Assembly (NCBI GenBank): GCA_016860845.1
Contig: BOKF01000010.1
Span: 189,430 to 253,429, forward strand
DNA: 64,000 nucleotides
Source of the DNA: Chloroflexota bacterium
GTDB taxonomy: Bacteria > Chloroflexota > Anaerolineae > 4572-78 > J111
Direction: 5' to 3'
Shown here: piece by piece, positions 35,338 to 46,700 of the stretch
How positions within the stretch are numbered: position 1 is the first letter of the stretch
Layout of the letters: every line of letters begins with the position of its first letter
Translations under genes and position numbers: made by a program
Notes under the pieces: model-generated
Told to the model about the DNA's origin: nothing
The model's input: only the letters and a program-made list of their open reading frames with translations
Database searches by the model: none

Positions 35338-37083
35338 ATGGACACGGTCTCTCAACCGATGTATAAATGGCAAGAGTTGCCCTGGACGAAAATTGAACGG
35401 GCAGTCTTCAAGCTCCAAAAGCGTATTTACCGAGCTTCACAGCGTGGCGACACGCCAACAGTCCACAACCTCCAACGGTTACTGAGCAAATCGTGGGCAG
35501 CCCGCTGCCTGGCGGTTAGACGGATAACCCAGGACAATCAGGGTAAAAGGACGGCGGGTATAGATGGCCTCAAGTCCCTCTCTCCAGAACAACGTCTGGC
35601 TTTAGTGGATCAACTTAGCCTACCTCAAAAAGCCCAGCCTTTACGCCGCATCTGGATTGATAAACCCGGTAGCTCTGAAAAACGCCCCCTCTCCATTCCC
35701 TGTCTCAAGGACAGAGCTGAACAAGCCTTACTCAAACTGTCCTTGGAACCTGAATGGGAAGCCCGTTTCGAGAAAAATAGCTATGGCTTTAGACCAGGCC
35801 GCAGCACCCACGATGCGATTGAAGCCATCTTCCTGACCATCAAAACCAAAGCCAAGTATGTGCTCGACGCCGATATTGCCAAATGTTTCGACCGGATAAA
35901 TCACAAAGCCCTCTTAACCAAACTCCAGACCTTTCCCACCTTCCGCCGAACGGTCAAAGCCTGGCTAAAAGCGGGGGTTGTTGATACCGGAGAATTGTTT
36001 CCGACGACAGCCGGCGTACCCCAGGGCGGGGTCATCTCCCCGTTGTTGATGAACATAGCTTTGCACGGCTTAGAAACCGCTATCACGACTACTTACCCCA
36101 ACACAACTCTCATTCGTTATGCCGATGACCTGGTCGCCCTTCATCCTGACCTGGTAACTATTGAGCAAGTCCAGCAAGCCATCTCCGACTGGTTGGCAGC
36201 AATGGACCTGGAACTGAAACCCAGTAAAACCCGTATTACCCATACGCTCAACAGTTATCAGGGCAATCTTGGCTTCGACTTTCTAGGCTTCAATGTGCGG
36301 CAATACCGAACCGGAAAAACCCATTCAGGCAAAACCAGCGGTCGCAAACCGCAGCTACTTGGCTTCAAAACGATCATCAAACCAAGCCAGGAGGCTCAAC
36401 GTCGGCATTACCATAGCCTCAAGACCACCATTAACGCCTACCGAACTGCTCCTCAAGAGGGCCTAATCAAACAACTCAATCCCCTTATCCGAGGCTGGAC
36501 CGCTTACCACGCCACCGTTTGTTCCAAAAAGACCTTTAGCAAACTGGCTAACCAAACCTTCAATAAACTCTATCGCTGGGCGCGCCGCCGACATCCCGGC
36601 CAATCTTGGAATTACATCAAACACAAGTACTGGCGGCTGGAACGGGGACGGTGGGACTTCGCCCCAGCGGAAGGAACCTCACTTTACCGCCATGACCAAA
36701 CCCCTATCAAACGACACCTCAAAGTCAGAGGAACCAAAAGCCCCTACGATGGGGACTGGGTTTACTGGGCTAAAAGGAACCGTGAGCAACCTGGTCTATC
36801 TAAACGAACAGCGACCCTACTCCAACGACAAGCGGGTAAATGTGCTCGTTGTGGACTATATCTTAAAGCCGATGACTCAGTCGAAGTTGACCACATCATT
36901 CCCAAATCCCAAGGAGGTAACGATAGTTATGCTAACTGGCAACTCCTCCACACCCATTGTCATCATCACAAGACCAGTCAAGAAAATCGGACAAAAAGTA
37001 CTGCTGACAACAGCCAACCCATTGAGGAGCGGTGTGAACCGAAAGGCTCACGCACCGTTCTGAAGCAGCAGCGGGGTGGGTGA
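35338..37083 (+). CDS. ltrA: Group II intron reverse transcriptase/maturase with HNH endonuclease
   Basis: 581 aa from the ATG at 35338 (AGGAG upstream). N-terminal RT-0 region (QPMYKWQELPWTKIERAVFK), RT core with SYGFRPGRSTHDAIEAIF, GVPQGGVISPLLMNIALHGL and the catalytic LIRYADDLVALH; maturase X domain (RGWTAYHATVCSKKTFSKLA), and a C-terminal HNH with zinc cysteines CARCGLYL and DHIIPKSQGGNDSYANWQLL. All active-site motifs are intact, so the intron may still be mobile. The end of the gene overlaps domain V, as is common. Confidence 0.93.
   Translation: MDTVSQPMYKWQELPWTKIERAVFKLQKRIYRASQRGDTPTVHNLQRLLSKSWAARCLAVRRITQDNQGKRTAGIDGLKSLSPEQRLALVDQLSLPQKAQPLRRIWIDKPGSSEKRPLSIPCLKDRAEQALLKLSLEPEWEARFEKNSYGFRPGRSTHDAIEAIFLTIKTKAKYVLDADIAKCFDRINHKALLTKLQTFPTFRRTVKAWLKAGVVDTGELFPTTAGVPQGGVISPLLMNIALHGLETAITTTYPNTTLIRYADDLVALHPDLVTIEQVQQAISDWLAAMDLELKPSKTRITHTLNSYQGNLGFDFLGFNVRQYRTGKTHSGKTSGRKPQLLGFKTIIKPSQEAQRRHYHSLKTTINAYRTAPQEGLIKQLNPLIRGWTAYHATVCSKKTFSKLANQTFNKLYRWARRRHPGQSWNYIKHKYWRLERGRWDFAPAEGTSLYRHDQTPIKRHLKVRGTKSPYDGDWVYWAKRNREQPGLSKRTATLLQRQAGKCARCGLYLKADDSVEVDHIIPKSQGGNDSYANWQLLHTHCHHHKTSQENRTKSTADNSQPIEERCEPKGSRTVLKQQRGG
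37027..37062 (+). ncRNA. Group II intron domain V
   Basis: Stem GAGCGGTG/CACCGTTC with the catalytic AGC triad in the 5' strand, a two-nt bulge, and a distal stem capped by a GAAA tetraloop: the universal domain V form. Confidence 0.9.
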
Positions 37084-37161
37084 CCGCCCCGTTGACTGTA
37101 ACACATGCCCTGGCCGATCCTCATTGCAACCTGCCTTTCGAATTCAGCATGGAGGCGCCGC

Positions 37162-37701
37162 ATGAAATCAGAGCCAAAGAGTCCTGAGGTGCTTGAACAA
37201 GAGGCACGGGTCCATCGTCACTACCAGACGTCAATCTTGCCCGTCTTCAGAGAGGCCACGTCGGCGCCGCCCCGGCAGGATGTGCTGCTGGCCCTGTATG
37301 GCGAAGTCTGCGGCAGTTGGCGCATGCTGACGGATGTGCGCTTCAAGCTGCTCGGTTTTGTGCCAACCGTGTCGGTGGTGATCTTGATCGGCCTGCTCTC
37401 CAGGGATGACCCTGGCAAGGGTCTGACGCCCACGATGCGCATGGCGGTCAGCGTCTTTGGCCTGCTGATCACGCTCGCCCTGTACATTTACGAGAGGCGA
37501 AATTCAGAGCTTTATGACGATCTGGTCAGCCGCGGGCGCAGGATCGAGAAAGAGCTGGGCATCGACACCGGACAGTTTCTGGGCAGGAAAGACTCGAAAT
37601 CCAGGCTGATCAAGCATGATGTGGCGATCAACCTGATCTATGGCACAGCGTTCGCCGGCTGGCTGTTTGCACTGGCGGCGATCGGGCTGGGCTGGATTTG
37701 A
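37162..37701 (+). CDS. Small two/three-helix membrane protein ahead of TcA
   Basis: 179 aa from the ATG at 37162 (GGAGG upstream). Hydrophobic helices near residues 65-85 (LLGFVPTVSVVILIGLL), 97-115 (MAVSVFGLLITLALYIY) and at the C-terminus (YGTAFAGWLFALAAIGLGWI). No family recognised. It ends 58 bp before the TcA start on the same strand, so it is probably co-transcribed with it; a role in toxin export is conceivable but there is no motif to support it. Confidence 0.65.
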   Translation: MKSEPKSPEVLEQEARVHRHYQTSILPVFREATSAPPRQDVLLALYGEVCGSWRMLTDVRFKLLGFVPTVSVVILIGLLSRDDPGKGLTPTMRMAVSVFGLLITLALYIYERRNSELYDDLVSRGRRIEKELGIDTGQFLGRKDSKSRLIKHDVAINLIYGTAFAGWLFALAAIGLGWI

Positions 37702-37759
37702 TCACCTGTCGGCGGAAGAGATCTACAGGTTTCTCAGCCAATCACCGAGGAGGAAAGTT

Positions 37760-40700
37760 ATGGCTAGGAAAAAGACGCAATCAAGTAAACTAACAAGCAA
37801 CGCACTTGTTGAGACAGAGGTTGAAGATAATGCAGTCAATCTACGCCAGAAACCCCAAGCCTCAGCGTACGAGCAGCTCCTGGCTGAGATAGCGCCTTTC
37901 CTTTCTAGTGTCAATCTCGCTGAGCTCAAGGATGAGGAGAGGGCCTTTCTTTCCGGCAAGACCGGGATTGCAGAACCGCGCGTTGCAGCTCTCAGCCGGG
38001 CCACTCAGCTCGCTCTAGAGACAGGTCTGCCTGCCGAAGTCTTCTATGCCTTCGCTTGCCAGGATCTGCCCCTCGACCTTGAGACTCTCTTCGCATCCAG
38101 CCCCGGTGGATTGCGCGCCACGCTGGAAACTGCCATCAAAGAAAACCTCATCCCTTCTCGGCTGAAGGATTCACTCTCCGAGATTATGGAGCAGCTTTCA
38201 AGCCTCCGGTTGAGATATGGCCCCTCATCAGAGTATGACCGTCTCCTCGCGACAGTGCCGCTCTACTTCCCAGAGACGTCCCTTGCTAAAATCACGAAGC
38301 AGGATATTGCCTCTATTGCGAAAAGGAGTGGGGAAAGCCCAAAGAAAGTTGAGACTCTCATCCGCAGCATTCAGCGCTCTGCGGAAACCGGCCTGCCCGC
38401 AGCAGTGTTCTATGGCCTGGTCAGCCAACGCATCCCAATAGACATGCAAGGACTTTACACTCGTAGTACTGCCGAGCTCCACCGGGCGCTCTCAAAAGCA
38501 GTAGAGAAAGAGGCTATTCCTGCCATGCCGCCCGATGAGCAGGAGCAGATTCTGGAGCGCCTTGAAGGGCTCAGACCACGACCACTCTTCGGAGAACTGT
38601 TGCTATCCGACTTGATCCGAGAGATACCGGCCGGTTCAAGAAAGGGACTGGCAAAGCGGCTTGAGAAACTGGGGGTCGATTCGCCCACGGCCCTGCTTGA
38701 AACCGGAGCAGCACAGATCATCGACGGGGAAGGGCTGGGTGAAGCCCAAGCTGCGGCCTTGAGGGAGATCGAAACCCATGCGAGGCTTGCCCTGCTGGAA
38801 GTTTCCGGCCCAACCAGGCAGGTCTTGATCGGGCGCGGCTTTTCGTCTCCGGCCGATATTGCGGCAACACCCGCAGCTTCGTTCGAAAAGACGTTCGGTC
38901 CGCTGCTGGGAACTCAGGAAGCTGTCCGCATCCATGCCGCCGCCAGCCTCCAGAGCGCATTCTTGGAGAACCTTGCCACTTCAGCGCGCCTCGAGCGACA
39001 GCTCATTTCTGATTCAGTAACACGCAGTTCTCGCTTGGTTACACTTCCTGATAGTGCCCCAGCCGACTGCGGGTGCAAAGACTGTGAGGCGGCGACAAGT
39101 CCGCTTGCCTACCTGGCCGACCTATTGACCTATATCCGGGGTAGAATGTCCTGGGTATCCAGTTACAGTGCTCCGGGTGATCCCGTCACACCTGAAGTGC
39201 TCTCCGGGCTTCTATACCAACCGTTTGGCGACCTGCAACTCTCTTGCGAATCGGTTGAACAAGATATTCCGCAAGTACGACTGGAGATCGAGGCAATCCT
39301 GGGTTTGATGAGCAAGAATCTTGCGGGCCAGCCGGATGTCGCCTGCGCCCCGTTGTCTCACCACGTCTCTTTTGCTTTTGCTGCTGATGTGGATGGCGAC
39401 CGCCAAGATGAGCTTATTCTTGTCTTCGAGGAAGATCCGTCTTCTATGCTGACCCCCCGGTCAGAGATTGGCGCGGGATTCTGGGTGATGCGGTACAACA
39501 AGAGGCAAAGTCGCTGGCTGCATGTTGCTCCCGGCGACGACCCTACTGCCGCGACTTTCTTCCTGCCTCCCGGCATGAAAGTCAAAGTCGCCTTCGCCGG
39601 CACTCTCAAACAAGATACATCTGGCAGGCGCGCAAACCGCCAGCAGATTATCCTCGTTCTGGAGAAATCCAGCGGCATCGGTTACCCAATTTTGGCTCTG
39701 GAGTTCGATCCAGTTAACCTGCGCTGGAACCATGTGAGCGTTATCCCCGCAGGTTCACAGACCGGGGTTGATGTTGGAGGTATGTTTGACAAAGGTGTGG
39801 TGGATTTGATGCTCCCCGATATCTCCATCACCGGGAGCTTTGCTGCTGATGTGGATGGCGATGGCTTCGATGAGTTCATTGCCTATGGCTCTACGGCAAC
39901 CCAGACCAATGCCTTTTGGGTCTACAAGTTGCAGGGGTTGGGTTTTTGGGGTCAGGTGGGCACGGTCATCAATCCAAATGATGTTGCGTTTGAGTGCTAC
40001 ACACCTGCACTCGGCGGCGCCAATTATCCAATTGAGTTTGCCATTGCAGGGGATGTAAACAGGGATGGCCGTGCCGAACTGATCGCCTTTCCCGATGCAA
40101 CAGGTAGTTTGGGCAAGAATCCTTGGATTATGCTGTATAACCCCACATACGGGCTTTGGTCCCACCTGCTACCCCTTGGGACCAATCCTATTGATGCTGA
40201 TGCTGACCTTGGTGCATACCCTTGGCCTACATTGCATGCTTTGACAGCTTCCGTTTCAAGCATCAACAGTCCTGAGTTAGTGATTTCTCCAGATCCTTTA
40301 AGTACGCCTCCGCCGGATCCGAACCGGTTCAGCGTGTTCAGTTACCAGCCTGCAGTGCCTCCGACAACTTCAACACCGTGGTTCAACGAGACATCTGGCG
40401 TCGATTGTTCAACCACAAACGATCGCATACGCTGGATGATTGCAGCAGACGTAGATGGGGATCTTTACGCTGAGCTTATCCTCTTCACACGCCGCGGCGA
40501 TCGCCAGGCAGCGTGGGTGATGGATCGGACTGCCGCGGGCGCATGGCAACACCTCAGCCCGGTCGGCGGACATCCATTGGAAGCTGACCTTGAATGGACC
40601 CCTGGCGGGGAATATGGAGCGAATTTGGTCTTTGCTGCTGACATAGATGGCGATTCCCAAGATGAGGTGGTGATTGTCGGTAGTTCTTGCACCCAGATTT

Positions 40701-43700
40701 GGGTCTTAAAATACGACCGCTCTGGCGCTCACTGGCTGCATGTCCGCGCTCCGGCCAGTGCTGCTGCGCCTCCCTACGAAGCAACAGCTTACCAGGTCCT
40801 GCTGGCCCAGTTAGGCGCCTCCTACGAAGAGCTGCGCTTGGCCCGTACTGCGGATGAGAGCTCGCGCCGCGCTCTCGCAGACCGGCTCTCCATCGCCCTC
40901 GGTAGCCGCACGGGATCTTCTGGAGACCGACTGGATCAACTGCTTCTTGATCCCCTGACAGTCACCCAACGCAGGCTCGAAGAGCTTTTTGGGTTGGTGG
41001 ACACCACTCGTGATCCGTTATCAAGTGTTCTCGTATCCGGTGATACCCGGAAGCAGACTCGCCGTTGGCGCCTGGAGGGATTGAGTTGGTCTGCAGACCC
41101 GGCCACGACAGTCACGGACCTGGAAGGCAAGATCTATGTATCCATTGATCGATTGCTCTCTGGGCGAGTGACGATAAATCTTTACCGGGACGCAGCGCGC
41201 GGTTGGCGGGTGGCCACGGGTGAAGGGCCGGCGCGGGGAACGTTGCGGCTTTCATCCCTCAATGGTAGTGGTCTGTCCGGATGGGTCGATCTCGATTACC
41301 AGACGAACACCGCCGCGATTGAACTCACCGCCTTGCCCCAACTGGCCTGCTGGCAGTGGCAACGATTGCGACAGCAGTGGGACGAGGAGGACGATGTTCC
41401 CAGCCCCTTTACCGCTGCCACTATTTCCCCAACGGTTCCCGTTCTGCTGCCCATCATTGATCCAGATTTAATCGGGCCAGACGACTTCCGGCTTCCACTC
41501 CCTACTGGTCAACCGAATGGTGCATTCGATATCTGGCTCAAACGTCGCAACTGGGTGGATAGCCTCCTGCAGACTCTGGAGGGATTGCAGCCCAATCTCC
41601 CCGCCATGCTAGAGAGCCTGAGACCACCTGCTGGCGCGCCGACCCCCACCGATTATCCGTGGCACGCCGCTCCACCGCTGTCCGATTTTCCCAAGCTGCT
41701 GAAACAGCTCTCGACCGGCGAAACCCAGGTGGTGGAAGAAACTCGCCAGACAGTTCAAGACAAGCTGCACCTTTCGATAGACGCTTTTAATCGCCTCATA
41801 GCTTTGCGCGAGAGACGGATTGCCGGGACAGAACCTCTTATGGCATCCGATTGGGCCGAAGTCCGCTCCATCCTCGTCCAGGCCTACAAGCAGTCTCGGT
41901 TTGGCAATTGGCGCAACGAAGAGCGTACCGCCAAGATTTCCCTGGATAGAGACATTTTTGCGTCCACGCTCGCTACGCCGACTGAAGGGTCTTGGCCCCC
42001 CGAACGGGCGCAGGGTGTACCACTCGTCGATCCCGAACGAATGGCTCTTATTGACTTACCAGTTTCTCTCGCAGGGGTTGAAGCGTGGCATTTATGGAGA
42101 GAGCGCAGTGAGGGCCTGGTCAAAAATCTCGATGTAATTCGGGCAGCCCGTCCCGCAGGCTTTGAGTCAGTACTCGTCGCCGGATTGGGGACGGCTCCGG
42201 CGCCCTTGACCTGGGCGGCTTGGATCAACGCACGCACGCAAGAATTGCGGAGCACAGATCCGGCAACTATTGCCCAGGCTGAGCGGGCAATCCAAACCAA
42301 TATGCCAGGCGTCAATATCTCCATGTTTCGTCGCCTGGCTGCAGTGGAAGCCAGACTCTTGGGCGGTACTCCAACGGAGGCAGAGTGGGCCGATGTTGAA
42401 TCCATCATGGCCACAGCTCGCAAGTACCGCGTACTCTACCCGCAATGGATAAACGCAGAAAAAGGAGTTCGACCACTCCCGTATTGGAAAGCGCGCCGGG
42501 CTCAGCTACCCCGCTGGAGGGCGAGGCTGGAAGCCCGGGCTCAGTGGGAGCAAACCCTGCAAGATCGTTGCCGACCTCCGGTGGTGGATCCCGACCACCT
42601 ACCCCCAACCTGGCTGCGTCACCCGGCCAGCCGCGCTTACGAGCTGTACTTTGGCCGGCCTGTGGTTGGGGCCAAACCGGGGAGGCTCTCCGAGCTTGGC
42701 TCTAGAGAGAATGCCCTGCGTGGCCGTATTACCGCTGCTGCTACTTCCTTAGCCGGTTTGGATGCTGCGGTGGTTGAGGCACTTGCCCCAGGGAACGAAC
42801 GAACTCGCCTTCTCGCCGATACCACCGCCCGCCGCCAGGCTGGAGACTTGGAACAGGTGCTAGGCGAGATTTTCGGTGGCCAAGTGGATGAGTTGAGTAA
42901 TCTGTTTGCCGATTTGAGCGCCGGAGGGACAAAAGCTGGGGCCGCGCAAAAACGCATCTTGGAGGAGCTTTGCTTCAGCACGGTAAGCGACTTCCAGACT
43001 TTGCTGGCTGCCCGCCAGAATCCTGCTGCGATAACCGCGGTCCAGTGGCAGGCCATCGATAACACTCTGGTCGATCTCTGTCTTGTTGCGTGGCTGGTCA
43101 ATGCCGACCGGCGAGCCAGTAAGACGGGGTTCAAGCTAAATGCTATTCTTGGACAACTTGGTTTCACCCCGAGCGCCTGGCGGCGCTTGCGGGCGACGCG
43201 TCGCTTGGCCGCGCAAGGAGGCCCGCCGCTTTTGCAGGCCGAGGTAGATGAGGCTGTCGCTATCCTGATGCGAGCCGATAAAGTGCGTCGCTACTCCCGT
43301 TGGCGCGACGAAGAGCGAGGAGATGGCCACCAAGAGCCAGTCCGACTCGGACCAGACACTTTTTCTGAGCCGCCTGCTCCTGCCAATGATGATCCGCCAT
43401 GGGAGCCGCCTGCCTGGCGAGTGACCCCCTCGGAGCTCCACAGGTGGCGCGATACATTGGAAACTCGCGCCGACCAGCATCGCCAGGTCTTGGCAAGTCT
43501 GGTTGACGCCGCCGGCCGCGTCGAAGAGGCCACCCTCCCACTTCTCCGAAATCATTCGCTTGCTCAGCTTCCGATCGCTGGGACGGGGACAGATGAAGCG
43601 GCGCGCTGGGTCGCTGACCATCTGCTCATCAATCCGATTGTGGAAGGCTGCCAGCGGACTACGCGTGTAGCCCACGCCATCGACACATTGTTGGCTCTCA

Positions 43701-46700
43701 TCTGGTCTGTCCGCACCGGGCAAACAGCAGATACCTACCCTGGGCTCCGGCTAGACGACCGCGCTTTCGAACGAGATTGGAGATGGATTGGCTCGTACAG
43801 CGCCTGGCGGTCGGCTGTCCTCGTCCATCTCTACCCGGAAAACCTGCTGCATCCCAACCTGCGCCGCGACCAGAGCCCTGCCTTCCGCCTGGCAGTAGAG
43901 GAGTTGCGTTCCGCCCGGCGGTTGACGCCTGCCCGAGCGCGCCGCATTGCCGACGACTATGCCAGGTATTTCCGTGACATCTGCGGCCTTGACGTCGACC
44001 GCATGGCTTGTGTGACTGCCTGGACCGTCTATGATCCAAAATTGCTGGTGGGCAGTGACGGCGAGCCAGGCTTTTGCGAGCACCGCTTTGCCCTCAGTTC
44101 CGAATCCAGGCGGGTATACTGGTCGCTTGCATCAGTTCACAAAAAGGGCCTCGAGCAGGGATTCTGGAAACAACTCGACCAGTTCACCGGGCAGGTGTTG
44201 ACCCTGGTGGGCGCTACTCAATACTCGGCCGGAGAAAACAGTTGGGTTTATCTATTTGTGCAAATTGAGGACGAGGGGAAGCAGTCGTTGATATACTGCC
44301 GTTACGATCTTACGGTTGGAACCTGGGAGAGTGATATTACTCCCCTGGAGGCGCCGGCTGGGGTTACAGAATTCACTGCCTGGCTACTGCCAGTCCCGTT
44401 CGGGCAACCTCCGAGAATCGCTTTTGAGTTCCTCACCGAGAGAGGTGGCGCGAGACAGACCAATCGGGTGTCTCGTTCCCTGAGCATCAAGGGGACCGGC
44501 TGGGAGCGTAAAGAGTTTGAAATCCTTTCGGAGGGCCAATGGCAATCAGTAGGGAACAATATCGTCGCTACTCACACAGGCGTCCGGGCGATTCTCGCTG
44601 GCGACTTTGATGGAGATGGGCGGGACGAATTGGCATTTGTCTACGATACTCTACGTCCGCCCGCATTTCTCCGTTTCGATGGTACGAGTTGGATATCGAT
44701 GCCCAGCCCGGCCCAACCCATACCGAGCGACGCATTTGTCACAACAGGAAGGTTTGCCCCTACTAGCCCGGGCGATATGGCAGATCAGCTAGTCTACATT
44801 ACCCGCTCGGGCGGTCTGGATCGAATCAGGAGGTATCGTTTTCAGCCGAACCTACAAACTTGGGCTTCAGTATCAATTGGACCAAACTGGCCATACAATA
44901 CAAGGCTTGCAGTCGCCGGTGATTTCGACGGTGATGGTATGAGTGAACTTGCGCTTAATCTTGACCGTGCATCGGTACCAACTTTCCATATACTGAAAGG
45001 GCTCACCTTTCAAACAGCTCTCACATTGCAAGACGCGCCAGACCACCGTGATCGGAACGACAAAAACTTGAACGCCTCTTTCCGTTGTGTAAGTCCAGGT
45101 GTATATGCCCCGGCCGGATTTGCCGTATCCGGAGACTTCGATGGGGATGGGCGGGATGAATTGGCTGTTGCCCTTGCGTCTCTGACTTATGATATCTCCA
45201 GAGGCAACGATTTCTGGGTCATGGATCTCCGCCATACAAGCGGAGGGTGGGCTCCATTAGGGCCGGTAGTGAATACGACCCTCGGAACCGTTTGGGACTT
45301 TTATGCTGATAACTCTATGCTGTTGGGAGCAGTATGTGGCGACTTTGATGGCGATGGCCGGGATGAGCTCGCTGTTATTCCCTATGTGCAAACGCCCAAT
45401 CGCGGCACTGCCATTCCGGTCATTGACTTTGTACCTGATCCCCGCGATCCGGACCCTGCGGTTGGCGGCACGTGGAGACCATTCCAGACAATCGATCTCA
45501 CCTATGAAAGCGTTCCTGTAGCAAATGCTGTGACGGGCGACTTTGACGGAGACGGTTTTGACGAGATCGCTCTCTTCGGCAATGAGAAGCTGTGGGTCTT
45601 CAAGTATAACCTCCTTTCAGGAAGCTGGATTCTACTACCGTCCGGTATTCTCAACCCCGGCGCCAGCGCGGCTTTCACGGCGTCTGGCAACTTCGCGGGG
45701 CCGGCGTTAAGCACTCCTCGCAGACCAAGGCGGGGCGCCCGAGGCCGGGGCATGCCTTGCCAACTTGCCCTTGTTCCTGGGAGCATTGCTTTTGTTATGT
45801 CGTCTGTGACCAGCGCTTCACAAGAGGTTTTGCGTCGAGTAATCGGTATTCCGGACGCAAACCGGCCTGCCTTAGTGCTCAGCCTTGCAACACCTTCGAT
45901 TCCGAAGCCATGCAAGCGTGTTGATGTTACTCCGCTTTATGATGGTCGAATCGGAGGGTGGCTTCTGAACGAGACCGTCGCCCTTTCCAGCCGCCGGTTA
46001 CAGACCAGACAGGCTCTCGTGGACAATGCCAGCAGGCCGTCAAGTGTACAGGCTTGCATTTGGGAGGCATTCTACGGCCTGCCATTACAAATTGCCCTTG
46101 CTTTTCAACGGGTTCGCTCTTACGATAGCGCCCTCGATTGGTTTCGCTTGATCTACGATTACGGCCGGCCGGAGCCTGTGCGTAAGCTTTACTACGGCCT
46201 CGAGGATATCGATCCCAAAGACACGGCACTGGGATTGTGGTATCGGCGCGCTGTACTCGATTGGGTGCGTGATCCTCTCAATCCCCATTCGATTGCTGCC
46301 ATCCGTGCGCACACTTACACACGGGGAACAGTGCTGTTGTTGATCCGCTGTCTGCTGGATTATGCCGATGCTGAGTTCACCCAGGACACCAGCGAAGCCA
46401 TTGCCCGCGCCCGCATCCTCTACGATACGGCCCTCGAGCTGCTCTCGCTTCCCGAGCTCAACCAGAGATTCGGTGGTTGTTCAGATGTGATCGCCCGTAT
46501 CCCGGTGGATAGAGCCAATCCCGTATTGCGGACGGCAGCGCACCGCTTGGAAACAGCCCTTCTCCTTCTTGGTGATCGTAACAAAATGGTTTCCACAGCA
46601 AACGAGATTAGTGTAGTGTTAGAGTCGCCTGGGGAACTACCTCAGCGGTTGGCACGTGCCGAGGAAGTCCTGGCAACTGCTTTGTCGAACGTGGGTCCCC

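Larger units (their letters stand above)
34776..37102 (+). mobile_element. Group II intron with maturase gene
   Basis: The 5' end is placed at GTGCG (34776-34780), the canonical group II start. About 560 nt of structured RNA precede the maturase gene. Domain V (37027-37062) is unmistakable, and domain VI with a candidate branch A leads to an end in AC at about 37102. Boundaries are therefore estimates of a few nt. The intron is intact and sits between the TcB-TcC and TcA genes. An 11-bp direct repeat GGCCGATCCTC occurs at 34601 and 37112, outside both ends. Confidence 0.85.

Noticed and set aside
34601..37122. GGCCGATCCTC direct repeats as a target-site duplication of the intron
   Set aside because: Group II introns do not make target duplications, and the repeats lie well outside the predicted ends; kept only as a note.
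37640..37759. Upstream extension of TcA overlapping the membrane-protein gene
   Set aside because: The ATG at 37760 has a strong ribosome site; the extension is out-of-frame sequence of the preceding gene.
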